Source: Ruminococcus sp.
GTDB taxonomy: Bacteria; Bacillota; Clostridia; Oscillospirales; Ruminococcaceae
Assembly (NCBI GenBank): GCA_018376535.1
Contig: JAHABC010000019.1
Coordinates: 1-38,434 of the forward strand
Reading direction: 5' to 3'
Length of the DNA: 38,434 bases
Positions 8,138-16,475 of the stretch are shown here, piece after piece; within the stretch, counting starts at the first letter, position 1; each line of letters opens with the position of its first letter. The notes beneath the pieces are model-generated. The model did no database searches. It was not told where the DNA came from and saw nothing but the letters and a program-made list of their open reading frames with translations. The translations under genes and the position numbers were made by a program.

Positions 8138-10066
8138 ATGCGTATAGTAGACTTACTACAAAAAAATAGCATTGAATTAAATGCTAAAGTAAATTCAAAA
8201 TCTGAAGCAATCGATAAACTTATAGCTTTACAAAATGCTGGTGGAAACATCTTAGACATTGAAACTTACAAAAAGGGCATTCTAGCTAGAGAAGAACATA
8301 GTTCTACTGCAATAGGTGAGGGAATTGCAATTCCACACGCTAAAAGTGAAGCTGTTAAGCGTCCAGGATTAGCAGTAATAACTGTTCCAGATGGTGTAGA
8401 CTATCAAGCTATGGATAATAAGCCATCTAACCTAATATTTATGATAGCTGCTCCAAACGATGGCGACGTTCACCTTGAAGTACTTTCAAGATTAATGACC
8501 ATACTAATGGATAAACCTTTTAGAGATAATCTACTTTCTGCCAAAACTAAGGAAGAATTTTTAAAAATAGTAGATGATAAAGAAAAAGAAAAATATCCAG
8601 ATGAACCCAAACAGGAAGTTAAAGAGGAAACTCCAAAGGGTTATAGAGTTCTAGCAGTTACGGCTTGTCCAACAGGAATAGCTCATACCTATATGGCTGC
8701 TGAAGCTCTTGAAAAGACTGGTCGTGAAATGGGATATCCATTAAAAGCCGAAACCAACGGTTCAGGTGGTGCTAAGAACGTTCTTACTGCTGAAGAAATC
8801 GCTAAAGCCGATGGAATTATCATAGCAGCAGATAAAGCTGTAGAAATGGCTCGTTTTGATGGCAAAAAGTTAATAAATGTACCTGTATCCGATGGTATTA
8901 AAAGACCTCAAGAACTAATTCAAACCATCATAGATGGCAATGCACCAGTATATCATCATAGTGGTGGAACGGTAAATAAATCGGAAAGTGCTAACAATGA
9001 GAGTATTGGACGTCAACTATATAAGCACTTAATGAATGGTGTATCTAATATGTTGCCATTCGTAGTTGCAGGAGGTATATTCATTGCGATAGCATTCCTT
9101 ATAGATAGTCTTAGTGGAGCACCTCAAGATAGCAACTTTGGTATGAACTCACCAGTATCAGCATTCTTTAAGACTATAGGCGGTTACGCTTTTAGTTTCA
9201 TGATGCCTATACTTGCAGGATATATCGGTAAGAGTATCGCCGATAGACCAGGTTTATTAGTAGGTTTAGTAGGTGGATATCTTGCCACTACAGGTTCAAC
9301 ATTTGCAATGATTACTGGAAATGTACCATCTGGTTTCTTAGGAGCATTATTTGCAGGTTTTGTAGGTGGCTACCTAATGTTGGGAGTTCGTAAACTCTGC
9401 GATAAGTTGCCATCATCATTAGAAGGAATTAAGCCAGTTTTACTATATCCGTTAATAGGTTTAGGCTTGATATCTATTATAATGTGTGCAATAAATCCTA
9501 TAATGGGAATGTTAAACACTGGACTAACTAACATACTAAATGCAATGGGTGGAAGTAGTAAAATAGTTCTAGGATTTATACTAGGTGCTATGATGTCCAT
9601 AGATATGGGTGGCCCATTCAATAAAGCAGCGTATGTATTCGGAACTGCTTCAATAGCGTCTGGTAACTACGATATAATGGCTGCCGTTATGATTGGTGGC
9701 ATGGTTCCTCCAATAGCGATAGCATTAGCAACAACATTCTTTAAAAACAGATTTACTCCAGAAGAACAGAAAAACGGTGTAGTAAACTACATTATGGGAT
9801 TAAGTTTTGTAACAGAAGGTGCTATTCCATATGCAGCATCTGACCCATTAAGAGTTATTCCAGCTTGTGCAGTTGGTGCAGGAATTGCAGGAGCGTTATC
9901 CATGGCGTTTAACTGTACTTTGATGGCACCACATGGTGGAATATTTGTATTCGCAGTAGTTGGCAACTGGCCAATGTATTTAGTATCATTAGCAATAGGT
10001 TCAGCAGTAGGAATGTTACTACTAGGAATTTTAAAGAAACCTATCAAAACTGAACAGGTTGCTTAA
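8138..10066 (+). CDS. fruA: PTS fructose transporter subunit IIABC
   Basis: A fructose-specific phosphotransferase permease that imports fructose and phosphorylates it to fructose 1-phosphate. It is one polypeptide of 642 residues in the order A-B-C. EIIA occupies about residues 1-148, with phosphorylated His67 in IPHAKSE. A charged Glu/Lys/Pro linker covers 149-167. EIIB covers about 168-270, with catalytic Cys177 in TACPTGIAHTYMAAEAL. EIIC covers about 285-635, with many membrane segments. It receives phosphate from EI and HPr, both encoded immediately downstream. AGGGGG ribosome-binding site, ATG at 8138. Confidence 0.96.
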   Translation: MRIVDLLQKNSIELNAKVNSKSEAIDKLIALQNAGGNILDIETYKKGILAREEHSSTAIGEGIAIPHAKSEAVKRPGLAVITVPDGVDYQAMDNKPSNLIFMIAAPNDGDVHLEVLSRLMTILMDKPFRDNLLSAKTKEEFLKIVDDKEKEKYPDEPKQEVKEETPKGYRVLAVTACPTGIAHTYMAAEALEKTGREMGYPLKAETNGSGGAKNVLTAEEIAKADGIIIAADKAVEMARFDGKKLINVPVSDGIKRPQELIQTIIDGNAPVYHHSGGTVNKSESANNESIGRQLYKHLMNGVSNMLPFVVAGGIFIAIAFLIDSLSGAPQDSNFGMNSPVSAFFKTIGGYAFSFMMPILAGYIGKSIADRPGLLVGLVGGYLATTGSTFAMITGNVPSGFLGALFAGFVGGYLMLGVRKLCDKLPSSLEGIKPVLLYPLIGLGLISIIMCAINPIMGMLNTGLTNILNAMGGSSKIVLGFILGAMMSIDMGGPFNKAAYVFGTASIASGNYDIMAAVMIGGMVPPIAIALATTFFKNRFTPEEQKNGVVNYIMGLSFVTEGAIPYAASDPLRVIPACAVGAGIAGALSMAFNCTLMAPHGGIFVFAVVGNWPMYLVSLAIGSAVGMLLLGILKKPIKTEQVA

Positions 10067-10111
10067 ATATAAACAATAATATTTAAATTAATTAAAAAGG
10101 AGTTTTTTATT

Positions 10112-10375
10112 ATGGTATCAAAGAAAGTAACTTTAATCAATGCACAAGGATTTCATATGCGTCCAGCAGGAACTTTTGCAAACGCTATGGCAAAGTATAG
10201 TAGTGATGTAACTATCAAGTACAACACTAACGAAATCAATGGTAAAAGTTTAATGAATATCATTGCAGGTGGTATCAAGTGTGGTAGCGAAGTAGAGGTT
10301 ATCTGTAACGGTGCAGACGAAAACGATGCTCTTGCAGAAGCAGTAGCACTAATCGAAAGTGGTTTCGGTGAATAG
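10112..10375 (+). CDS. ptsH: Phosphocarrier protein HPr
   Basis: An 87-residue cytosolic phosphocarrier of the PTS. His15 in GFHMRPAG accepts phosphate from EI. Ser46 in NGKSLMNI is the regulatory site used by HPr kinase in Gram-positive catabolite repression (family knowledge; the kinase gene is not in this window). AAAAAGGAG lies 9 nt before the ATG. The gene sits 45 bp after fruA and 88 bp before ptsI, with a strong hairpin in the second gap. Finding the general PTS proteins inside a fructose operon suggests fructose is a major PTS sugar for this organism. Confidence 0.97.
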   Translation: MVSKKVTLINAQGFHMRPAGTFANAMAKYSSDVTIKYNTNEINGKSLMNIIAGGIKCGSEVEVICNGADENDALAEAVALIESGFGE

Positions 10376-10406
10376 TAAGAAGTAAAATTTTAAAGAAATC
10401 GTAATA

Positions 10407-10427
10407 GGCAACGAGAATATCGTTGCC
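10407..10427 (+). promoter_or_regulatory. Hairpin between ptsH and ptsI
   Basis: Perfect 8-bp stem GGCAACGA (10407-10414) with TCGTTGCC (10420-10427), loop GAATA, and no T-run. It is more likely an mRNA stability or processing element than a terminator. Confidence 0.5.
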
Positions 10428-10463
10428 CATTATGATAATATATCTTAAAGTGAGGGATTGTTT

Positions 10464-12167
10464 ATGCTTAAAGGAATAGGTGTATCTAAAGGATATGGCA
10501 TTGGTAAGACTATTATAATTCAAGAAAAGTCACTTGAATTTACTCCAAAAACAGACTGTAACCCAGAAGTAGAACTAAATAGATATCATGAAGCCGTAGA
10601 TACTTTCTGTAAAAATACTACTGCAATGGCTGAAAAGATTAAAGTATCTATTGGTGAAAAGGAAGCAGAAATACTAAATGGTCACATTTTAATGATTAAA
10701 GACCCTTATATGAACTCTGAGATTGAAAAGTTAATCAATAATGGACAATGTGCCGAAAGTTCTCTAACTGCTATATGTGATATGTTTGCTATGGTATTTT
10801 CATCTTCTGATGACGAACTAACCAAGCAAAGAGCTACTGATGTAAATGATATTAAAGATGGAATACTATCTATACTATTGGGTATCAAAGAGATAGATAT
10901 ATCTTGTGTGCCACCTAATACGGTTTTAGTAGCTAAAGATTTAACTCCATCTATGACTGCGTGTATAAACAAGGAAAATATTGTAGGTATAGTTACTGAA
11001 ATAGGTGGAAAGACATCACATTCAGCGATACTTGCTAGAGCTATGGAAATTCCAGCAGTATTAAGTGTTCCAAACGTTGCCAGTATCTTGCATGATGACG
11101 ATTTAGTCATTGTAGATGGCAATAATGGAACAATCATACAAAATCCAACTTCCGAACAAGTAGATGACTATACCAAAAAACGTGTAGATTTCATTGAAGA
11201 AAGAAAAGCATTATCCAAATATATTGGTAAGGAAACCATTACTCAAGATGGTATTAAAGTTGAATTAGTAGGAAACATTGGCAATCCTGAAAATGCTAAC
11301 AGTGTAGTAGAGTTTGATGGCGAAGGAATAGGCTTATTTAGAACAGAATTTCTATTCATGGATAGAAACTCTGCTCCTACTGAAGAAGAACAGTTTGATG
11401 CTTATAAAAAAGTAGCTTTAATCATGAAAGGTAAACCAGTCATAATTAGAACTCTTGATATAGGTGGCGATAAAGATATTCCTTACTTAAATATGAAAAA
11501 GGAAGATAATCCATTTTTAGGCTTTAGAGCCATTAGATATTGTCTACAAAACAAAGAACTATATAGATTGCAGTTAAAAGCATTAGTTCGTGCAAGTGCA
11601 TTTGGTGATATTCGTATTATGATACCTTTAGTAACTTGCATCGATGAACTTAGACAAGTAAAAACTATGATTAAAGGCATAATGGCTGAATTAGATGTTG
11701 AAAATATATCTTATAACAAAGATTTAAAAGTAGGCGTTATGATAGAAACGCCATCAGCGTGTTTAATAGCCGACATACTAGCAAAAGAAAGTGATTTCTT
11801 TAGTATAGGCACTAACGATTTAACTCAATATACTATGGCAGTAGATAGAGGCAATCCTGACGTTGCATACTTATACTCTGCATATAATCTAGCAGTAATA
11901 CGTTCAATAAAGCATATAATCGATTGTGCTAAGACTGAGAATATTCCTGTTGGAATGTGTGGAGAAACTGCATCTGATAGTTTAATGATACCTATATTAC
12001 TATCATTTGGTTTAGATGAATTTAGTGTTAGTCCAACATCGATATTAGCTACTAGAAAAGAAATATCCAAATGGACTAAAGAAAAAGCTGATAATATCAC
12101 TCAACTAGTGATGCAACAGACCACCGAAAAGGATATACTTGAAATACTAAAGCAATCAATGGAATAA
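10464..12167 (+). CDS. ptsI: Phosphoenolpyruvate-protein phosphotransferase (enzyme I)
   Basis: A cytosolic enzyme I that transfers phosphate from phosphoenolpyruvate to HPr. It is 567 residues long, with the N-terminal HPr-binding and swivelling His domain, phosphorylated His186 in GGKTSHSAILARA, and the C-terminal PEP-binding TIM barrel (GLFRTEFLFM, VGVMIETPSA, IGTNDLTQYTMAVDR). Start ATG 10464 with GAGGG 7 nt upstream; an in-frame TTG six bases earlier lies inside the same leader and is less likely. It is the last gene of the operon and is followed by the 27-bp hairpin at 12182. Confidence 0.97.
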   Translation: MLKGIGVSKGYGIGKTIIIQEKSLEFTPKTDCNPEVELNRYHEAVDTFCKNTTAMAEKIKVSIGEKEAEILNGHILMIKDPYMNSEIEKLINNGQCAESSLTAICDMFAMVFSSSDDELTKQRATDVNDIKDGILSILLGIKEIDISCVPPNTVLVAKDLTPSMTACINKENIVGIVTEIGGKTSHSAILARAMEIPAVLSVPNVASILHDDDLVIVDGNNGTIIQNPTSEQVDDYTKKRVDFIEERKALSKYIGKETITQDGIKVELVGNIGNPENANSVVEFDGEGIGLFRTEFLFMDRNSAPTEEEQFDAYKKVALIMKGKPVIIRTLDIGGDKDIPYLNMKKEDNPFLGFRAIRYCLQNKELYRLQLKALVRASAFGDIRIMIPLVTCIDELRQVKTMIKGIMAELDVENISYNKDLKVGVMIETPSACLIADILAKESDFFSIGTNDLTQYTMAVDRGNPDVAYLYSAYNLAVIRSIKHIIDCAKTENIPVGMCGETASDSLMIPILLSFGLDEFSVSPTSILATRKEISKWTKEKADNITQLVMQQTTEKDILEILKQSME

Positions 12168-12181
12168 TATAAATCAAAAAT

Positions 12182-12208
12182 AACTTCTTCCCCAATGGGG
12201 AAGAAGTT
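12182..12208 (+). terminator. Hairpin after ptsI, copy 2 of the 27-bp repeat
   Basis: Same 27 bases as 6023-6049 (12-bp stem, loop AAT), 14 bp after ptsI. Here the downstream sequence is AAATTATATA rather than a T-run, so it may act as a weaker terminator or as a 3' mRNA-protecting hairpin. Confidence 0.65.
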
Positions 12209-12365
12209 AAATTATATATGAACCAAGTCAATTTAAGTGTATTTTAAAATGAAATTATATAAATTTTATAATATAAAATAAATTGACATAATAAATATAA
12301 ATATGTTTTAATTATAATATATTTCATAATGAGAAATATTTATTATCATAAAAAGGAATAGAAAC

Positions 12366-13310
12366 ATGGAAAAATTTGAAAAACACGTTCAGTTACTTTG
12401 TAATAGAGCAGAAGAATTAAATACAAAAATCCAGCAATTTAAAATACAAAAGACATATATTTCCAAACAGACTGGCATCTCTTTAAAAGAATTGAATAAT
12501 ATTCTTAGTCTAAAAGATGAGGGAATTATTATCAAGAGCAAATCAGAGTTTCAACAAATAAATGATATTATAGATAAAATACAAAGTTTTTTAGATATAG
12601 AATATCATGACTTTATAGAAGGTTTTAATCAAATATATCATAACCATCTATGTAATGAATTTAAAATTAAACATAAATTGGAAGAAAAAATGATAAAAAA
12701 TAAACTCAATAATAATAGTTTAGAATTATATCTATCTCAATATGGTCATTTTTCCAATTATAAATATTATTCTTATACTTTGGAGGAAATAGAAGCAGAA
12801 CAATCTATGCAAGAAGATTTGAAAGAAACAACTTCTTATTTAGATTTTATTGAATATCAAATCGATAATAATGGCGAAAGTAAAGAAAATACACACATAT
12901 ATGAAGACCTTCAACAAAAGATATCCTATTTACATGAAAACTTGAAATATTTTGAAGATTTGAACAAAAAAGCTATAGAATTAGCAAATATTACTTATCC
13001 ATACGATTTATCATATGATATCAATTTAAGAATACAAAATTCTCTTAAAAATATAGAAAGGCATAAGTTGGCAAGTTCGAACTTTGTATTTAAATCAGAC
13101 CAACAACAAGCTATTTTTGAAATCCATTTTGATGAGTGTAGAGATAAAAATGGTTATCTACTACCAAATCATTTTGGAACGGGTATACATCTTTTAAAAT
13201 ACATACACGAAAAAGTATATTTTCCTAGATTTAAGAAGAATAAAAATTTTCAATCTAAATATAAAGTTAAACCTTGGGCAACAGAAGAAAATCTTAAACT
13301 TTTCAATTGA
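12366..13310 (+). CDS. Unrecognised protein, N-terminal part of an interrupted gene
   Basis: A 314-residue product with no recognised family. It is very rich in Lys, Asn, Ile and Glu and looks mostly helical. Residues about 30-58 (TYISKQTGISLKELNNILS) resemble a helix-turn-helix, and residues 150-240 look coiled-coil-like. It starts at ATG 12366 after AAAAAGGA. The frame ends at TGA (13308-13310), then continues open in the same phase for another 169 codons to a terminator, so this is probably the first two thirds of a 484-residue protein. Base composition is more AT-rich than the neighbouring pts genes, suggesting acquisition. Upstream, 12210-12365 is very AT-rich, with TTGACA (12283) and TATAAT (12313) too far apart for a good promoter. 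Confidence 0.6.
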   Translation: MEKFEKHVQLLCNRAEELNTKIQQFKIQKTYISKQTGISLKELNNILSLKDEGIIIKSKSEFQQINDIIDKIQSFLDIEYHDFIEGFNQIYHNHLCNEFKIKHKLEEKMIKNKLNNNSLELYLSQYGHFSNYKYYSYTLEEIEAEQSMQEDLKETTSYLDFIEYQIDNNGESKENTHIYEDLQQKISYLHENLKYFEDLNKKAIELANITYPYDLSYDINLRIQNSLKNIERHKLASSNFVFKSDQQQAIFEIHFDECRDKNGYLLPNHFGTGIHLLKYIHEKVYFPRFKKNKNFQSKYKVKPWATEENLKLFN

Positions 13311-13820
13311 GAAACATCACTTCCTATAACTAATATCAATGATATTGTATATCAATTCATATTAAATCATAAAAACATATTTCTAAAAGATATTCTAGTC
13401 AAAGATACTTTACAAATTGTTCAAAAAATAAAGTCGATACCAAACTTTGAAGTATCCCAATTAATAGAGTTTCTTAAAAATGACTTGGATACTTTTATTC
13501 CCAAGACTTCAAAACAACGTGAACATTATAAATCCCTTGCCGAATATTATGATATTCTTTCTTATGAATTTCCTATAACAGATATCTCATTATATAGCAA
13601 AGAACGAATATATCGTATTATATATGAAATGGTAGAAACATCAAATGGAAGATATAGTTTTTCAAATGAACTTGTGAATCAAGCCTATATTTATTTAAAA
13701 TATTCTGCTAAATATTGGCGATTACAACTATATATTTATAATTTTCGATTTAAATATAAAAGTATAGAACCAATTCTTCAATTTATTCAAAAAAAATCCA
13801 TAGAGTATAATGGCATATAA
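13311..13820 (+). pseudogene. C-terminal part of the interrupted gene, in frame after TGA
   Basis: This is an open frame of 169 codons in exactly the same phase as the preceding gene, directly after its TGA. It has no ATG and no ribosome-binding site; the first possible initiator with any length after it is TTG at 13485. In DNA this AT-rich, about 58 stop-free codons between the TGA and that TTG are unlikely by chance, so the two parts form one gene. The tail contains helical, Tyr-rich stretches such as YLKYSAKYWRLQLYIYNF. It is either a nonsense-mutated pseudogene or a gene read through at TGA. A terminator follows 10 bp later. Confidence 0.6.
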
Positions 13821-13830
13821 AGATAATAGA

Positions 13831-13860
13831 AAGCAATCTAATTATTTTAGATTGCTTTTT
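13831..13860 (+). terminator. Intrinsic terminator after the interrupted gene
   Basis: 11-bp stem AAGCAATCTAA (13831-13841) with TTAGATTGCTT (13847-13857), then a T-run. The rest of the gap to 14003 is AT-rich, with a GTTCCAA/TTGGAAC inverted pair and nothing else recognisable. Confidence 0.85.
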
Positions 13861-14003
13861 ATTATATGATTATTTTTTATAATCAAATAATTTTAGTTCC
13901 AATTTTATTTTAAAGTGAAAGTATTTGGAACAACATCTAGTTTTATTGATAAAAAAAGTATGCTATCATATAAGAAAGTAGTTTTTCAGTTCTATTTTAA
14001 CTT

Positions 14004-14315
14004 TTAAGATTTACTATTATTTGCAAGGTTTTTCTTTCTTAAAAGTTCAATTGCATTTTTTAGAAACTGAATATCCTCATCAGCAAGGTCAGTTACATCT
14101 AAGGTTTGTTTTTTATCTTCAATACCCAATAAATAATCTGTTGACACATGAAATACGTTCGATAACTTTATGAGCATTTCAGGTGAGGGATATCTTAGGG
14201 ATTGTTCATAGTAACTGACCATTGCTTTTGATAACCATAATTTATCGGCTAATTGCTTTTGAGTTAATCCTGCTTTTATACGCAGTTCTTTAAGTTTTTC
14301 GCCAAAATCTACCAT
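14004..14315 (-). CDS. XRE-family transcriptional regulator
   Basis: A 103-residue DNA-binding protein with a Cro/C1-type helix-turn-helix over residues 6-60 (LKELRIKAGLTQKQLADKL, then SYYEQSLRYPSPEMLIKLS) and a short acidic-then-basic tail. Start ATG 14315 with AGGAGG 7 nt upstream. It is divergent from the lipoprotein gene, and a 10-bp inverted repeat lies between them beside its start. It therefore probably represses itself and perhaps the divergent lipoprotein and zinc-ribbon genes. Confidence 0.88.
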   Translation of the reverse strand: MVDFGEKLKELRIKAGLTQKQLADKLWLSKAMVSYYEQSLRYPSPEMLIKLSNVFHVSTDYLLGIEDKKQTLDVTDLADEDIQFLKNAIELLRKKNLANNSKS

Positions 14316-14332
14316 GTTAACACCTCCTAATT

Positions 14333-14368
14333 AATAATAGTTTACCATAATTCAGTATAACTATTATT
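14333..14368. promoter_or_regulatory. Inverted-repeat operator between XRE gene and lipoprotein gene
   Basis: AATAATAGTT (14333-14342) and AACTATTATT (14359-14368) are perfect 10-bp inverted arms, 16 bp apart, just upstream of the XRE start codon. The geometry suits a dimeric Cro/C1-type repressor or a pair of dimers. That the XRE protein binds it is inferred. Confidence 0.5.
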
Positions 14369-14389
14369 GTATTTTAGGTATTATAACAG

Positions 14390-14419
14390 TTGACTTTTTA
14401 TTGAGAGTTATGATATAAT
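14390..14419 (+). promoter_or_regulatory. Promoter of the lipoprotein gene
   Basis: TTGACT (14390-14395), 18 nt spacer, TATAAT (14414-14419) with an extended -10 TG at 14411-14412. The predicted start is about 14426, giving a leader of about 25 nt to the AAAGAAAGGA ribosome-binding site. Confidence 0.75.
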
Positions 14420-14451
14420 ATAGATAAATTAATTAAAGAAAGGATTTTTTT

Positions 14452-15633
14452 ATAAAAAAAAGAATTGTTTTTATTGGAGTACTTGCCTCATCACTTTTAG
14501 CACTTACAGGTTGTGGAAAAACAACCGTTGACGCAAATGAATATCTTCAATTAGATGTTAGTGGCTACAATACAGTGGGTACAGCTAGTTGGAATTTCGA
14601 CGCTGAACAGTTCATAATGGACAATAGCAGTGCTTTTGGAGTTTCTGATACTTCTGAAATGGAATATCTTTCAGCTATCGTAAATGTTGAAGAGTATCTT
14701 AATGGAGAACTTGATAAAGAAGATAATCTTTCAAATGGCGATGTTGTAACATTTAAATGGAACTCATCTAACGTTGATAAACTTGAGGAAAAATATAATA
14801 TTAATATCAAAGCAGAAGATAAAACTATTGATGTATCCTCTCTTGAAGAACCTAAAGAAATCGATTTGTTTGAGTATGTTAATGTTACATTTGATGGAGT
14901 TGCTCCAAATGGAAACGTCAATATCGATATTGTAGACGATATTCCTATAAATGTAAGTTTTTCTGCTGATAAACTTGATAATCTTAGTAATGGCGATGTC
15001 ATTAAAATAGTAGCTAAATCATCTGGTAAGGACGACGTTAAAGATTATTGCTTCCAAAATGGATATATTCCTAAAGAAGTCGAAAAAGAATATACCGTTG
15101 AAGGATTAGTTTCATATGTATCTTCTATTGACCAAATTTCCGACGAAATGATAGATAAAATGCAAAGTCAAGCATTAGCTAGTATAAATTCATATGGAGC
15201 ATCATGGGAAAGCGATAGTCATGGTGATGATATCAAAAAGATGGGAACTCCTGAGTTTTTAGGATACTATTTCCTTTCTGGAAAAGAAGGATTTTCAACT
15301 TCTCCATATAATGAAATATATCTTGTGTATAAAGTTACCAATACTATGAACGCTCTTAAAAGAGGTGGCGATGGTTCAACAAAAGTAGAGGGCAAAGAAA
15401 CTTATTACACCTTTTATCGTTACTCCGATATTACTCTACTTGAAGATGGTACTTGTTCCGCTGATTTAAGCACTGGAACAATGACAGACCATTCAAGTGA
15501 CAGTGATTATGGTTATAATGATTGGTTCGCAGTTTTCTATAAATTTATGGGTTATCCCGATTTGGATAGTATGTTTAATGAATGTGTAACTCAAAAGTTA
15601 GAGCAGTATGATTATGAATCTACTGTTAAGTAA
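14452..15633 (+). CDS. Predicted lipoprotein of unknown function with an apparent ATA start
   Basis: The product is a 393-residue membrane-anchored lipoprotein. Reading from 14452 gives a textbook lipoprotein signal peptide: KKR, hydrophobic core, then lipobox LTGC with Cys21. The first codon is ATA, 8 nt after AAAGAAAGGA, and there is no ATG, GTG or TTG in frame nearby. The first conventional start is GTG at 14575, which would remove the whole signal peptide. The mature part has two similar beta-type segments, each ending in LSNGDV plus a hydrophobic strand (about residues 95-105 and 175-188), followed by a unique C-terminal domain. Similar NGD repeats occur in zinc-ribbon lipoprotein-like envelope proteins. 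It is cotranscribed with the zinc-ribbon gene 44 bp downstream. Function unknown. Confidence 0.75.
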   Translation: MKKRIVFIGVLASSLLALTGCGKTTVDANEYLQLDVSGYNTVGTASWNFDAEQFIMDNSSAFGVSDTSEMEYLSAIVNVEEYLNGELDKEDNLSNGDVVTFKWNSSNVDKLEEKYNINIKAEDKTIDVSSLEEPKEIDLFEYVNVTFDGVAPNGNVNIDIVDDIPINVSFSADKLDNLSNGDVIKIVAKSSGKDDVKDYCFQNGYIPKEVEKEYTVEGLVSYVSSIDQISDEMIDKMQSQALASINSYGASWESDSHGDDIKKMGTPEFLGYYFLSGKEGFSTSPYNEIYLVYKVTNTMNALKRGGDGSTKVEGKETYYTFYRYSDITLLEDGTCSADLSTGTMTDHSSDSDYGYNDWFAVFYKFMGYPDLDSMFNECVTQKLEQYDYESTVK

Positions 15634-15677
15634 TCTAATTAAAATATTATAACTATTAGGAGGATTTAAAAATTAGT

Positions 15678-16379
15678 ATGTTTTGTGTTAATTGTGGTAA
15701 ACAGTTTAACGATGGTACATCGTTTTGCCCTGAATGTGGATTTAGTCAAAATAGCAATATTTCAACAGTAAATACATCATATACAGTGCCAGTAACAGAT
15801 GATAGAAGTGTTCTACTTGAGTATATGAACGGTAGTTTTGATGTTATGACATCGATTAAAAATCAAGAACTCTTAATTGCGGAGCATGAAACTAAAGTTG
15901 AAAAGTTTAAAAAGAAATCACGAAAACGTTGTATTATTCCATTTGTCATAACGTTTTCCGTTATAGCTTTATTTTTTGAACCTCTTCAAACACAAATATT
16001 ACAAAATGCTCTTTTAATAATTGGTATCGTATTAGGAATATTATATATCTTATCCAATAGAAAGAAAGTTAGACAACTTAAAGATAAAATTTCTGAATGT
16101 AATGAAATTATCGAAGATTTAAAGAAAGATAGTGCAATCGCATGGCTTCCCTACGATTACAGAGATTCTACAGCATTTGCATATATATTCCAATATGTAC
16201 AAAATTTCCGTGCTAATTCGCTTAAAGAGGCTATAAATCTATATGAAACAGAAAAGCATCAAGCACGACTTAAGGCTATGTCCGCACTTACCGCAATGAC
16301 AGCCCAAGATGCTGCTAATTCAGCAAACGCAGCAGCAGGTGTAGCAACTGCTGGAGCATTTTTCTCTCTTTTCAAATAA
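15678..16379 (+). CDS. Zinc-ribbon membrane protein, unknown function
   Basis: The 233-residue product starts with a zinc ribbon (CVNCGKQF at residues 3-10, CPECG at 17-21), then a linker, a basic coiled segment, two adjacent hydrophobic membrane helices (about residues 84-122), a charged coiled coil, and an Ala-rich C-terminus. It pairs with the upstream lipoprotein gene and is probably an envelope protein with its ribbon in the cytoplasm. ATG 15678 is used here. AGGAGGA (15658-15664) is 13 nt away, however, while an in-frame ATT at 15672 has the usual 7-nt spacing, so initiation two codons earlier is possible. No specific function can be assigned. Confidence 0.8.
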   Translation: MFCVNCGKQFNDGTSFCPECGFSQNSNISTVNTSYTVPVTDDRSVLLEYMNGSFDVMTSIKNQELLIAEHETKVEKFKKKSRKRCIIPFVITFSVIALFFEPLQTQILQNALLIIGIVLGILYILSNRKKVRQLKDKISECNEIIEDLKKDSAIAWLPYDYRDSTAFAYIFQYVQNFRANSLKEAINLYETEKHQARLKAMSALTAMTAQDAANSANAAAGVATAGAFFSLFK

Positions 16380-16418
16380 TAAAAAGATATCCATTAAATA
16401 GATAGTGCAAAATAAAAG

Positions 16419-16443
16419 CCACCAATTAAATTGGTGGTTTTTT
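16419..16443 (+). terminator. Bidirectional terminator between convergent genes
   Basis: Stem CCACCAATT (16419-16427) with AATTGGTGG (16429-16437) followed by T6 on the plus strand. The minus strand also has a T-rich run after the stem, so it can serve the convergent dprA-like gene. Confidence 0.85.
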
Positions 16444-16475
16444 ACTATATAAAGTTCAAAAATATTTAAGCAATA

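Noticed and set aside
12283..12318. Promoter for the interrupted gene (TTGACA and TATAAT)
   Set aside because: The two boxes are 24 nt apart, too far for one promoter, and no better -35 is present for that -10.
13308..13310. TGA read as a sense codon because the organism uses an alternative code
   Set aside because: TGA ends fruR at 7221-7223 overlapping a well-placed fruK start, and tryptophan is encoded by TGG throughout, so the standard code holds.
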